This document shows positions 1 through 8,269 of a stretch of DNA of 27,475 bases, piece after piece; position 1 is the stretch's first letter, and the number at the start of each line of letters is the position of its first letter. The stretch is from positions 1-27,475 of the forward strand of contig CAKVLD010000040.1 of NCBI GenBank assembly GCA_934755305.1, read 5' to 3'. The DNA comes from an uncultured Clostridium sp. (GTDB lineage Bacteria; Bacillota; Clostridia; Clostridiales; Clostridiaceae). The notes below the pieces were generated by a model that saw nothing but the letters and a program-made list of their open reading frames with translations, was not told the DNA's origin and did no database searches. Made by a program: the position numbers and the translations under genes.

Positions 1-179
1 ATCTTCCTAATGCATATTTTGCATTCCCTCTTCTATTATAAAATCTATAATTATCTCCTTCTAATTCTATCGCTTTATTATAATCCTTTATTGCTTCTTC
101 ATATCTTCCTAATGCATATTTTGCATTCCCTCTTCTATTATAAAATCTATAATTATCTCCTTCTAATTCTATCGCTTTA
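1..179. repeat. Recent 102-bp tandem duplication inside the TPR array
   Basis: Bases 1-77 are identical to bases 103-179. The period of 102 bp is exactly one 34-codon TPR unit. Older units in 230-540 have diverged in sequence but keep the same period. Confidence 0.9.
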
Positions 180-724
180 CTATAATATTCTATCGCTTCT
201 TTATATTTCTTTAATTTATACTTTGTTCCAGCTATATTACTATATATAATAGCATCTTCAGGATTTAATTCTATTGCTTTATTATAATCTTCTATTGCTT
301 CCTCATATCTTCCTAGTGCATCTTTTGCATTTCCTCTGGAGTTATAAAATCTATAATTATCTCCTTCTAATTCTATTGCTTTATTATAATCTTCTATCGC
401 TTCTTCGTACTTTCCTAATTCATATTTTGCATTTCCTCTATCACTATACAGAACAGAAGCTTTTGGATTTAATTCTATTGCTTTATTATAATCTTCTATC
501 GCTTCTTCATATCTTTTAAAAAAATACTCTATATTGCCTCTATTATAATAGGCAGCACAATTACCACCATCTAAACTTATAAGCTTATTATATCCTATTA
601 AAGCTTTTGAATATTCCTTACTTGTATAAAATTCCTTAGCCTTTCTTTCAATTTCTTTTATTTCCAACCCTTCATACAAGTCATTTTCCTCTATAGTTTT
701 ATTTTTAATTTCATCAAAGCTCAT
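1..724 (-). CDS. Tetratricopeptide-repeat (TPR) protein, 3' end outside window
   Basis: The minus frame is open from an ATG at 724 to the left edge (241 codons visible), so the C-terminus is missing. A strong site, GAGGTGGGAG, sits just upstream of the ATG. After about 45 non-repeat residues the protein is a tandem array of 34-residue TPR units. Each carries the signature YEEAIEDYNKAIELN or a close variant, with Tyr-Asn-Arg-Gly-Asn and Lys-Tyr-x-Leu-Gly at the other helix positions. At least six units are visible. TPR arrays are alpha-helical scaffolds for protein-protein contacts. No signal peptide or membrane segment is visible, so a cytoplasmic role is likely, but the partner is unknown. 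The last two visible units are nearly identical in DNA, which points to recent unit duplication. Confidence 0.9.
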   Translation of the reverse strand, partial: MSFDEIKNKTIEENDLYEGLEIKEIERKAKEFYTSKEYSKALIGYNKLISLDGGNCAAYYNRGNIEYFFKRYEEAIEDYNKAIELNPKASVLYSDRGNAKYELGKYEEAIEDYNKAIELEGDNYRFYNSRGNAKDALGRYEEAIEDYNKAIELNPEDAIIYSNIAGTKYKLKKYKEAIEYYSKAIELEGDNYRFYNRRGNAKYALGRYEEAIKDYNKAIELEGDNYRFYNRRGNAKYALGR

Positions 725-1110
725 ATCTCCCACCTCTTCTACATAATATCTCATATGTAAATCAATGTAAATGGTTCAAAAATATCATTTCTCCCAAAGC
801 ACCAAAATTCTTTTAAAATAAATTCATAAAATATTACTGTCATAAAGTTGTCACAATAATACTGTATTATAAAATCATAAAGTAGTTATTAAACATTATT
901 ATTTTCCTCAAAAAATAATACTAGTAAAAAACAATGACCTCCCCCTTTTACGGTCATTGTTTTTTATTTCACCAACATTTATTTGAAAAAGCACCTAAAC
1001 TCCTATCCCTAACATTTGCTCCTCCCCAAATTTTAACAACATTTATTTAATAAAGAACTCTAATATGTTATAATTACCTGTAAAATATAATAAAAAATAG
1101 GCGGTAAACA
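725..1110. other. Divergent intergenic region, AT-rich, with a hairpin
   Basis: This 386-bp gap lies between the divergent TPR and methyltransferase genes. It holds the TPR ribosome binding site (725-736), a terminator-like hairpin (926-966) and a possible -10 box TATAAT at 1069-1074 for the methyltransferase. A motif of the form AACATTTATTT plus an A-rich end occurs twice (near 973 and 1038). No coding frame is supported. Confidence 0.6.
926..966. terminator. Bidirectional terminator-like hairpin in a divergent region
   Basis: AAAAAACAATGACC pairs with GGTCATTGTTTTTT across a C/T-rich loop. This gives a T-run on both strands. It lies upstream of both neighbouring genes, which is unusual for a terminator. 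Confidence 0.75.
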
Positions 1111-2298
1111 ATGAAAGAGACAATACTTACAGTAAAAAAAGAGTACGTAAATAAATATAAAAATGGCTATCCCCTAATACTAGAGGAAGCCTTAAAAGAT
1201 GCTAACTTACTAAAGCATGAAGGTCAAATAATAACTTTAGTAGACAATCATAATAGCTTCTTAGGTAAAGGTTATTATGGTAAACAAAATAAAGGTTGTG
1301 GTTGGATCTTAAGTAACGGTAAAAAAAGCAACTTTGACCAAAAATTCTTCTATGACAAACTAAGAAATGCATTCTCAAAAAGAATGAAATTATACCATTC
1401 AAAAGATACTACTGCATTTAGAGTATTTAATGGTGAAGGTGATGGTATTGGTGGTCTTACTATTGACTACTTTGACGAATATTACCTAATAACTTGGTAC
1501 AGTAGAGGTGTCTATGTATTTAAAGATATGATAATAAAAGCCATAAAATCTCTAGTATCCTTTGATGGAATCTATGAAAAAAAGAGGTTTGATAATAATG
1601 GAATGGTTTTAGATGAAGATAGTTTCTACCTAGGAAAAAAAGCTCCTGAACCTCTTATAGTTAAAGAAAATAATGTTAACTTTGCTATCTATCTAAATGA
1701 TGGAGCTATGGTAGGAGTATTCTTAGATCAAAAGGATGTAAGAAAAACTATAAAAACTAAATATGCTAAAGGGAAAAGAGTATTAAATACATTCTCTTAT
1801 ACAGGCGCTTTTTCAATGGCAGCAGCTAAAGGTGGTGCTATTACAACTAGTGTAGACTTAGCTAGTAGAAGTTTAGAAAAAACTCGCGAAAACTTTACCA
1901 TAAACAATATAGATCCTGATAAACATGAAATAGTAGTTGAAGATATTTTCCTATACTTTAAAGAAGCAAAAAAGAAAAATACTAAATTTGATATGGTAAT
2001 CTTAGATCCACCAAGCTTTGCTACTTCTAAGGAAAACAGATTTAGTGCAGCAAAAGACTATACTAACCTATTAAAATTAGCTATAGATATAACAGAAGAA
2101 AATGGAATAATAGTTGCTTCTACTAACTGTGCTACATTTAATATGGATAAATTTAAAAAGTTTGTAGATACTGCTTTTGAAGAAACTAATATTGGTTATC
2201 AAGTCCTTGAAGAATTTAGTTTACCAGCTGACTTTAGAGTAAATGAAAAATTTCCTGAAGGAAACTACTTAAAAGTATTATTTATAAAAAGGTTGTAA
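1111..2298 (+). CDS. rlmI: Class I SAM-dependent rRNA (cytosine-C5) methyltransferase, RlmI family
   Basis: This is a 395-residue protein of the RlmI/YccW family, whose E. coli member makes m5C1962 in 23S rRNA. The order is as expected: an N-terminal PUA-like RNA-binding part (about 1-75), a central linker with FRVFNGEGDGIGGL (about 103-116), FLDQKDVR (204-211), then the Rossmann methyltransferase core. SAM motif I is NTFSYTGAFS (226-235), the acidic motif II is VDLAS (248-252), motif IV is ILDPPSF (297-303), and STNC with Cys340 fits motif VI and its catalytic cysteine. The ATG at 1111 follows AGGCGG. Length and motifs look intact. The enzyme should act in the cytoplasm on ribosomal RNA. The exact target base is taken from the family and is not shown by the sequence. 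Confidence 0.9.
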   Translation: MKETILTVKKEYVNKYKNGYPLILEEALKDANLLKHEGQIITLVDNHNSFLGKGYYGKQNKGCGWILSNGKKSNFDQKFFYDKLRNAFSKRMKLYHSKDTTAFRVFNGEGDGIGGLTIDYFDEYYLITWYSRGVYVFKDMIIKAIKSLVSFDGIYEKKRFDNNGMVLDEDSFYLGKKAPEPLIVKENNVNFAIYLNDGAMVGVFLDQKDVRKTIKTKYAKGKRVLNTFSYTGAFSMAAAKGGAITTSVDLASRSLEKTRENFTINNIDPDKHEIVVEDIFLYFKEAKKKNTKFDMVILDPPSFATSKENRFSAAKDYTNLLKLAIDITEENGIIVASTNCATFNMDKFKKFVDTAFEETNIGYQVLEEFSLPADFRVNEKFPEGNYLKVLFIKRL

Positions 2299-2388
2299 TT
2301 TGTCATATAACTGACATAATTATAAGATAATATTAATTTATACAATACATATCAATATTATTTTCCCCTAAAAATAATAATGATTAAA

Positions 2389-2427
2389 GAAAAAACAATG
2401 GCTTTCTCTTTTGTGCCATTGTTTTTT
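2389..2427. terminator. Bidirectional terminator between convergent genes
   Basis: AAAAACAATGGC pairs with GCCATTGTTTTT around a short loop. It serves the rRNA methyltransferase (plus) and the protease gene (minus). It resembles the hairpin at 926-966, including an upstream ATTATTTTC...AAAATAAT dyad. Confidence 0.9.
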
Positions 2428-2444
2428 CTATTTAAATTTATTTA

Positions 2445-3920
2445 TTATTTAACCCAAACTCCATCAGAATCAAAATAATAGCTCTTTCCATCTATTGTTT
2501 GCCATCCTGTTTGCATTACTCCATTAGAATCCATATAGTACCATTTACTATCTACTTGCTTCCAACCAGTTTGCTTTACTCCATTTAGATAGTAATACCA
2601 TTTTCCATCAAGCTTAATCCAACCATACATTGGTTTTACTAATTTATCTTGAACCATATTATTTATTGCTTTACTAGCATTAAGTATTGGATAAGTTCTA
2701 GTAGCTCCATCATCACTTGTTAAATAATTCTTATATCTTGTTCCTTTAATATCATCACCACTAATTAAATTTAATCTACTATCAAGTTCTGCACTAGGTA
2801 CTATAGCAGTTTTTTCACCTTTATACATGTATTGAACTCTTTCATTTCCTGCAGCTGTAGTTATAACAAAATCATATTTTCCTCCATTATTATCACCAGT
2901 AATTAGTTTTTTTAATGCTCCTCCAATTACATCATTACTATCTCTTTTTTTAGTTTCTTGCTCAGCCTTAGTTGGATATTCTGTATATGTAAAACCAATA
3001 CTATAGTTAAATACCTTTATATTTTTATTTACAATAGCATCATTAAGCGTTTTTAATAAAGTTGCTTCATTACCACATCCACTAAATCCATATAACTTAG
3101 CATTACAAGAAACTCCTGTAACTCCAATTCTATTGTCAGCAGTAGCACCTATTATTCCAGATACATGATTAGCATGACATGATGTTTTTTCATCATTATA
3201 ATCAATATCGCTTTTTTCTACATCTATCATCAAATCATTACTATCATAAAACTCTCCTGTTTCAAGAACACCCACATTAACTTTGTTCATTTTACTTCTA
3301 TATTGCCATGCTGAAATAGCTTTAACAGCTTCTACACTCCACTCATTACCATATGGAATACTTTCATTCCAAGTAACTTTAGTTTGATTCCATGAATCAC
3401 TAGGTATGTATATTTCTTCTAAACTAGCATCTTCTCCTAATGTCATATTTAAGCTAACTGATTCTGGTGTTAAAATTTCTTCCTTTTTAAGCTTGTCCAT
3501 TTTTTCTTCAAGATCTTCTAACGTTGAATCTGGATATTCAACTTGGTATTGTCCTAAATTATCTATATAACCTACAACTTTACCATTATCTTCTTTTACC
3601 ATATTTCTTACTTCTTCAAAAGGTACATTTTCGTTAGCTCTAAATAAGACTTGATTTTTAATATAAGTTAAATTAACCTTCTCTTCCCCTTCTCCTACTG
3701 TATCAGTAACTACATCTTCATCCTTAGCATCCTTCATTTCACAAAAGTTTTCATTACTATTTAGGTTTACTTCAACTATTTCATCACCATTTTTTACTGC
3801 ATCTTTAGACAGTAACGCTTCTTTTGAAACTTTCTCTTCAAAATTTGTTTTTACTTCTGCTACTTCTGACTTTCCTGGTACCTTTATAGCTTTATTTTCT
3901 TTACTTACATACTCTACCAT
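2445..3920 (-). pseudogene. Subtilisin-like (S8) serine protease with cell-wall-binding repeats, probably inactive remnant
   Basis: The longest frame gives 491 residues. Residues about 195-360 match the subtilase core: VNVGVLETG at the usual catalytic Asp position (here Glu220), CHANHVSGI at the His motif (His249) and TTAAGNE at the oxyanion Asn (Asn359). The Ser motif GTSMA is absent. The text jumps from LNLISGDD to RTYPILNASKAI, a segment that normally follows the Ser motif, so roughly 100 residues seem deleted in frame. Residues about 433-491 are three choline-binding-type wall-anchoring repeats (GWKQVDSKWYYMDSNGVMQT and similar). No signal peptide remains. A strong site (AGAAGGGGGAT) instead drives an ATG at 3946 whose frame reads MKRTKIMKKW and stops at 3914, out of frame with the main frame. 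The native start and export signal were probably lost by a small deletion or frameshift. Translation from 3920 would be weak and cytoplasmic. Confidence 0.75.
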
Positions 3921-4139
3921 TTCTTCATTATTTTTGTTCTTTTCATTTTATCCCCCTTCTTAAAATAAATGCAAAAACAACTTAATTATAAAACAATATT
4001 GAATTTTTTATATTTTTTCTTATTTTTTTCAAAATAATACCTTGTAAAAAAGATTCCATATCTAAATTTACAAGGCTAACTTTTCAAATATTAAATTAAG
4101 ATAAATTCACCAACATATATTTAAGAAAGATATGCATCT

Positions 4140-5057
4140 CTAAACTGACTCACTACAAGAAACTACTCGTTTCCTTTTTCTAGCAATAATAAAAGTACTT
4201 CCATACATTAAAATTCCTATAACCAAAGTAATAACCCCACTATTAAGCAACCAAATAATATCTTGCTTTATTATTTCTCCTATAAGCTCTTCTAAATAAG
4301 GAATATATATAATAATATAATCATAAAACTTAGAAATATATCCACTAAAAAATATTAAAGTTACTATAATTCCTGCATCCATTAAAGAATTACTTATCCA
4401 CCTAAAACCTATTCTAATATTTTTAAACCACAATAAAATCAAACAATCTGATACTGAAAGTATTAATGCATAAAATATCCAATATGAATTATCACTAAAC
4501 TTACTTATAATACTAGAAAACTTACTAACCTTACTAGAATAAATAACTATATCACTACTTATTAACTCCATCTCATTTTTAACTATAGTATTCATAGAAC
4601 CTTTCAAATTATTAATATCATTAGTTAACTTATTATCTATTTCCTCAGAACTTTCTTCAAAATACCTATATATATTTTCTGAAAGTCTATTAATATAAAC
4701 CTTTGTATTAATTGGTTCTACATCATTCTTTCCTGTCTTCATATAATTAACTACACTTACTAAATAATTATCAACCTGCTCTTTAACCTCTTCCTTACTT
4801 ATAACACCTTCTAGCATAATATTAGGTAAATTATTAACAGTTAAAACATGATTTAAATTTTCTTCAATTCTCTCAAAAATCTTTTCTTCTGTACCCTTAT
4901 CATTAAATACCTTTAAATAAGTATCTGCATTTAAAAATACAAACCTAATAAAAGAAGCACATAAAGTTAAAATTACAGAGAATATTAAAATTATTGCCAT
5001 AAAAAAACTAATTATATTTTTAACTTTTTTATTATTCTTTTTGCTCTTCATATTCAT
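4140..5057 (-). CDS. Membrane protein of unknown function
   Basis: The ATG at 5057 gives 305 residues. The frame stays open to a TTG at 5081, but the ATG (or a second ATG at 5051) looks more likely. A lysine-rich start is followed by one hydrophobic helix (about 15-40, ISFFMAIILIFSVILTLCAS), then a polar region of about 150 residues rich in Glu, Asn and Ser, predicted to lie outside the membrane. Three more helices follow (near YWIFYALILSVSDCLILLW, DAGIIVTLIFFSGYI and SGVITLVIGILMYGSTFII) and a short basic tail RKRKR. This is a single N-terminal anchor plus a C-terminal three-helix bundle around an extracytoplasmic domain. I do not recognise a named family. Neighbours are not obviously linked in function, and the gene appears to be monocistronic. 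Confidence 0.7.
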   Translation of the reverse strand: MNMKSKKNNKKVKNIISFFMAIILIFSVILTLCASFIRFVFLNADTYLKVFNDKGTEEKIFERIEENLNHVLTVNNLPNIMLEGVISKEEVKEQVDNYLVSVVNYMKTGKNDVEPINTKVYINRLSENIYRYFEESSEEIDNKLTNDINNLKGSMNTIVKNEMELISSDIVIYSSKVSKFSSIISKFSDNSYWIFYALILSVSDCLILLWFKNIRIGFRWISNSLMDAGIIVTLIFFSGYISKFYDYIIIYIPYLEELIGEIIKQDIIWLLNSGVITLVIGILMYGSTFIIARKRKRVVSCSESV

Positions 5058-5177
5058 TTTCTCGAAATATAATCCCCGCAATAAATAATTCTTTACTATA
5101 CTATTAATCTTTTTATATCAATATTCTAAATTCCAACTAAATTTCATTTATTATTTCAATATTTTACATATAATAAA

Positions 5178-5210
5178 GTAAGTCCAGCAAAATTCTCTTG
5201 CTGGGCTTAC
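5178..5210. terminator. Strong hairpin in a divergent intergenic region
   Basis: GTAAGTCCAGCAA pairs over 13 positions (one G-T) with TTGCTGGGCTTAC around a 7-base loop. On the minus strand it is followed by a T-rich tail (CTTTATTATAT). It lies between the membrane-protein gene (minus) and the ECF gene (plus), upstream of both. It may be a leftover terminator or a leader structure. The rest of 5082-5340 shows nothing else I can support. Confidence 0.55.
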
Positions 5211-5348
5211 CTTACAATATCTTATTATTTTATAATTCTATTCTTTCTTAATATTATTCTCTTCTATATAAAGCTACTTCCTTATTGCTCATATTTACTA
5301 GAGATTTATTTCCCGAATATAAAACAAATTACTATTGTATCGATTTAT

Positions 5349-5378
5349 TTGTATTATTATCACATTTTAATATATAAT
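5349..5378 (+). promoter_or_regulatory. Probable sigma-A promoter of the ECF S-component gene
   Basis: TTGTAT (5349-5354), an 18-base spacer and TATAAT (5373-5378) lie about 40 bases before the ATG at 5419. An AAAGGAGA ribosome binding site follows. No riboswitch fold was recognised in the short leader, so the transported vitamin cannot be inferred from one. Confidence 0.5.
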
Positions 5379-5418
5379 TAATGGAAATATACCCATATGA
5401 TCAAAGGAGACTTATTAA

Positions 5419-6006
5419 ATGAAAAATACAAAAACAAAGAAAATATTACAAACAGCTCTTTTAGCAGCTCTATGCTATATTTCATTTACATTTTTGCAAA
5501 TCAAAATTCCTGTGCCAGGGGGAGATGCTACATCTATTCATATAGGAAATGCATTTTGTGTACTTGCAGCCTTACTTCTTGGGGGAGTTTATGGAGGGCT
5601 TGCTGGTGCTATAGGAATGACTATTGCTGATTTAATGGACCCTGTATATATTACAGTAGCTCCTAAAACATTCATTTTAAAATTATGTATAGGCTTAATA
5701 ACTGGACTTATAGCTCATAAAATAGCAAAAATCAGCAAGTCTAATAATAAAAAATACATATTAAAATGGAGCATTATATCTTCAATAGGAGCCTTAGCTT
5801 TTAATGTTGTCTTTGATCCTATTGTTGGATTCTTTTATAAACAATATTTACTTGGTATGCCTCAAGATGCTGCTACTATATTAGCAAAATTAAGTGCTTT
5901 AACTACCTTTGTTAATGCTATAGTCTCTACTATTTTAGTAGTTTTAATTTATAATGCTATAAGACCTTTATTAGAAAAAAGTAACTTGTTATTACCTATT
6001 GATTAA
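5419..6006 (+). CDS. ECF transporter substrate-binding (S) component
   Basis: This is a 195-residue, very hydrophobic protein with about six membrane helices. The N-terminal stretch KKILQTALLAALCYISFTFL is followed by the hallmark block HIGNAFCVLAALLLGGVYGG (about 41-60), then GLAGAIGMTIADL and WAP-like VAPKTFILK. This layout is that of the DUF1393/ECF S-component group. Such proteins bind a vitamin or related small molecule and pair with the shared EcfA/EcfA'/EcfT module, which is not in this window (a group II type ECF system). The substrate cannot be read from sequence alone; riboflavin, pyridoxine-type or hydroxymethylpyrimidine are all known for relatives. The start ATG has AAAGGAGA upstream. 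The gene is monocistronic, with a terminator at 6019-6050. A second frame beginning at 5397 is only a shadow. Confidence 0.85.
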   Translation: MKNTKTKKILQTALLAALCYISFTFLQIKIPVPGGDATSIHIGNAFCVLAALLLGGVYGGLAGAIGMTIADLMDPVYITVAPKTFILKLCIGLITGLIAHKIAKISKSNNKKYILKWSIISSIGALAFNVVFDPIVGFFYKQYLLGMPQDAATILAKLSALTTFVNAIVSTILVVLIYNAIRPLLEKSNLLLPID

Positions 6007-6018
6007 ATTATAATAAAA

Positions 6019-6050
6019 GCAATGGTTATGATATTTAACCATTGCCTTTT
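6019..6050. terminator. Terminator between ECF gene and pectinesterase remnant
   Basis: GCAATGGTTA pairs with TAACCATTGC around a 7-base loop and is followed by CTTTTTG on the plus strand. The preceding A-rich bases make it usable from the minus side too. Confidence 0.85.
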
Positions 6051-6066
6051 TGTTTATACTTTATTA

Positions 6067-7103
6067 CTACATTTTGAAATTATTTAAATTAATAGCTTTT
6101 GTAGAAGTATTCCAACCTGCTAAAACTTTATTCTTACTATAGCTTGCTGCTTGAGCACTTGTTAATAATCTTCTTGTACTACTCTTTATAGCGCCTTGTC
6201 CAGTGCTTCCATATTCGTAGAACCTATTATCTTCTGGTTTATCATAATTCATAGAATCCCATCCTTTTGCAGTAATATGTGCTCCCATAGAACAATTTAA
6301 GAATACTGCACTTGAATTTACAGCTGATCCTTTACCTGCATGCCATGGTCTTCCAAGATAAACTGAATTTGCTTGAGATATATTAGTAGTTAACTTACAA
6401 CTTTCAAATACATATCCATAAGCAGATTCTGCAGAAGTACTTGGTGCTACTATGTATCCTTTAGGAGTAATTCCTGCTCTATCATATGTTTTAAGTTCAC
6501 ATTTTTCAAAATAAGCTGTAGCTGCTCCAAATATATAGTCAACATCCCCTCCTATATAACAATTATAATAATATTGCTTCCCTGCATTAGCATATAAAGT
6601 ATCTTGATTTCCTACAAATCTACAATTAACAAACATACTTTGATCAGCATCATTTTTCATTGCAACAGCTTGTTTGCTTGAAATATTTAAATTCTCATTA
6701 AAAGCATTTTCAACTTGAATATTTGCCATAGCAAATCCTTTAGCATTTGATGTTACAGTTAATGAAGCACTTTTGCTTGTTCCATAAGTGGTATTTGCTC
6801 CTGGAATAGTACTTCCTGCTGCTACATTATACGTTAATATTGTTTTTTTTGATCTTGTCCTATTAATGTTATATTAGGTTTATTTACAGTTAACTTTTCA
6901 TGATATGTTCCATTTTTAATATATATAATTACTTCACTTTTATTATATTGTGATACGCTATTTATAGCTGCTTGAACTGTTTTGTAAGTTTTATATCCAT
7001 TACTAACTGCACCATCTTGACCTCTATAACTTGCATCTACAACCATGCTAGCATTTGCATAATTAGATGCACCTTTTAAACTTACAGTAGCAGCATTTGC
7101 TTC
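6067..7103 (-). pseudogene. Pectinesterase (pectin methylesterase, CE8), frameshifted and without its own start
   Basis: Two adjacent frames together give a nearly full CE8 catalytic domain. Upstream part (7103-6850): GYKTYKTVQAAINSV, VIIYIKNGTYHEKLTVNKP and NITLIGQDQ. Downstream part (6849-6067): KQAVAMKNDADQ, the catalytic block GNQDTLYA, VDYIFGAA and the substrate Arg in LGRPW, ending KVLAGWN plus a short tail. All catalytic residues are present. The parts are split by a -1 frame error in a run of eight A at 6843-6850; one extra A would restore DQKKTILTYNVAAGS in frame. The 5' end is also lost: at about 7103 the frame runs straight into reverse transcriptase sequence, and ANA just after the junction looks like the end of a removed signal peptide. 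The enzyme normally removes methyl esters from extracellular pectin, which prepares it for pectate lyase such as that at 12036-14021. As it stands it should not be exported. Confidence 0.85.
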
Positions 7104-7448
7104 TACTGCACTTTTATCTCTATTAACTTTTAGCTTAAGTCTACCCTCGATAATTCTTGTTATAGATTCCATTACCCTAAGTCCTGCTCTCTTACTTCTA
7201 ACATATATATTACAATCATCTGCATATCTACAAAATTTATGTCCTCTTTTCTCAAGTTCCTTATCAACGTCATCTAACATTACATTTGCTAGTAATGGAT
7301 TAAGCGAACCACCTTGTGGTATTCCTTCTTCGCTTGATACTTTGCTTCCATTTATTAAAACTCCACTTTCTAGATACTTTCTTATAAGCTTTAAAAGTCT
7401 TCTGTCCTTTATTCTCTTTTCAAGCTTCCCCATTAAAATATTATGAAA
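7104..7448 (-). pseudogene. Group II intron reverse transcriptase fragment, fused in frame to pectinesterase
   Basis: About 115 codons match the middle of an LtrA-type group II intron-encoded protein: HNILMGKLEKRIKDRRLLKL, then EGIPQGGSLNPLLANVMLDD (RT4 region), KFCRYADDCNIYV with the catalytic YADD (RT5), and ESITRIIEGRLKLKVNRDKS (RT6/7). The first reverse transcriptase blocks, thumb/maturase and any endonuclease domain are missing. At about 7103 the frame passes without a stop into the pectinesterase. No ribosome binding site is visible before the first in-frame ATG (7433). The 5' side ends abruptly near 7448, 28 bases from an IS21 remnant on the other strand. The fragment cannot be an active retroelement. 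Confidence 0.9.
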
Positions 7449-7476
7449 AATAATTCTTTATTATATAAAAGACAAT

Positions 7477-8073
7477 ATGTCTCAGAGAGAAATACATCGG
7501 GTAACTGGCGTAGCCAGGGACACCATTAGAAAATATATAAGCGAATATGTTCTGGGAGATGTTGTTGAATTTAACTTTGGTACAGTTAAATTATACACAG
7601 AAGATGGAATATTAAGAGATTATCAATCTTTTGATTCTTTAAAAGCTGCAAATAAGCACTTAATAAATATACTAACTGAAATCAATGATAAAGTATCTTA
7701 GGGAAAAAATAACTTATTACCTAATATGTATGTGGATAAACTTTTAATTTGCAAAGTATATACTAAGAAGATTCTAGTATTTGATAATGATAAGCTTATT
7801 GTTAAACATGATAAAATATTAGGTTTTAATAAATGCAAAATTGACATAGCTCATTTTACATATACTTTATTCCGAAAATCAAAGCCGCTTGTAAATAGTA
7901 CTACTTTTAAACAAATGGATAATATTCTAAAAAATATCTATAATGATTATTTCAAAGATAATGAAAAGGAATTTATACTACTACTTGATTGTGTTGGGAA
8001 ATATGGTTTAAAAGCTGTTGATGAAGCTATAAAGCATATAAAAGATGTTTGTTCTAACAATATTAGCCTTTAA
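7477..8073 (+). pseudogene. istA: IS21-family transposase istA remnant
   Basis: One reading frame, interrupted by TAG at 7699, keeps pieces of IstA in the right order. MSQREIHRVTGVARDTIRKY is the N-terminal helix-turn-helix. GDVVEFNFGTVKL resembles the start of the catalytic core (usual form VEFDFGEVKL). LKAANKHLINILTEINDK and, after the stop, NNLLPNMYVDKLL followed by IDIAHFTYTLFRKSKP and KNIYNDYFKDNEKEFILLL match the C-terminal domain. At least two internal segments, including most of the DDE core, are missing, so total length is about 200 codons against roughly 400-500 normally. The partner ATPase gene istB and the terminal inverted repeats are not visible. It probably inserted into the group II intron and then decayed. 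Confidence 0.8.
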
Positions 8074-8269
8074 TCTCTTCTTATATTCCTTTCTTTCTAA
8101 GATAGTTTTCCTTACACTCTCTTCTCATCTCCCTTTCTTCTTACTTTCTAATCTGGAGTTTCTTATTTCTTTTCTTCTTTTTCTATATTTCCTCTAAATC
8201 CAGTCAACTTAGTAAGCACTTTCCTTTCTTCTCCTAATTACCCTGTATAGTATTGAGAACGTCACTTAG

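Noticed and set aside
10..519. Leu/Tyr-rich plus-strand frames
   Set aside because: They are the antisense of the TPR gene and only reflect its repeat codons.
1..540. Regular repeats that might suggest a CRISPR array
   Set aside because: The period is 102 bp, there are no short repeat/spacer units, and the repeats translate as TPR units on the minus strand.
5379..5418. Vitamin riboswitch before the ECF S component
   Set aside because: The leader from the likely promoter to the ATG is only about 40 bases, too short for a known aptamer.
5397..5630. 77-codon frame overlapping the ECF gene
   Set aside because: Cys-rich out-of-frame shadow of the conserved S-component coding sequence.
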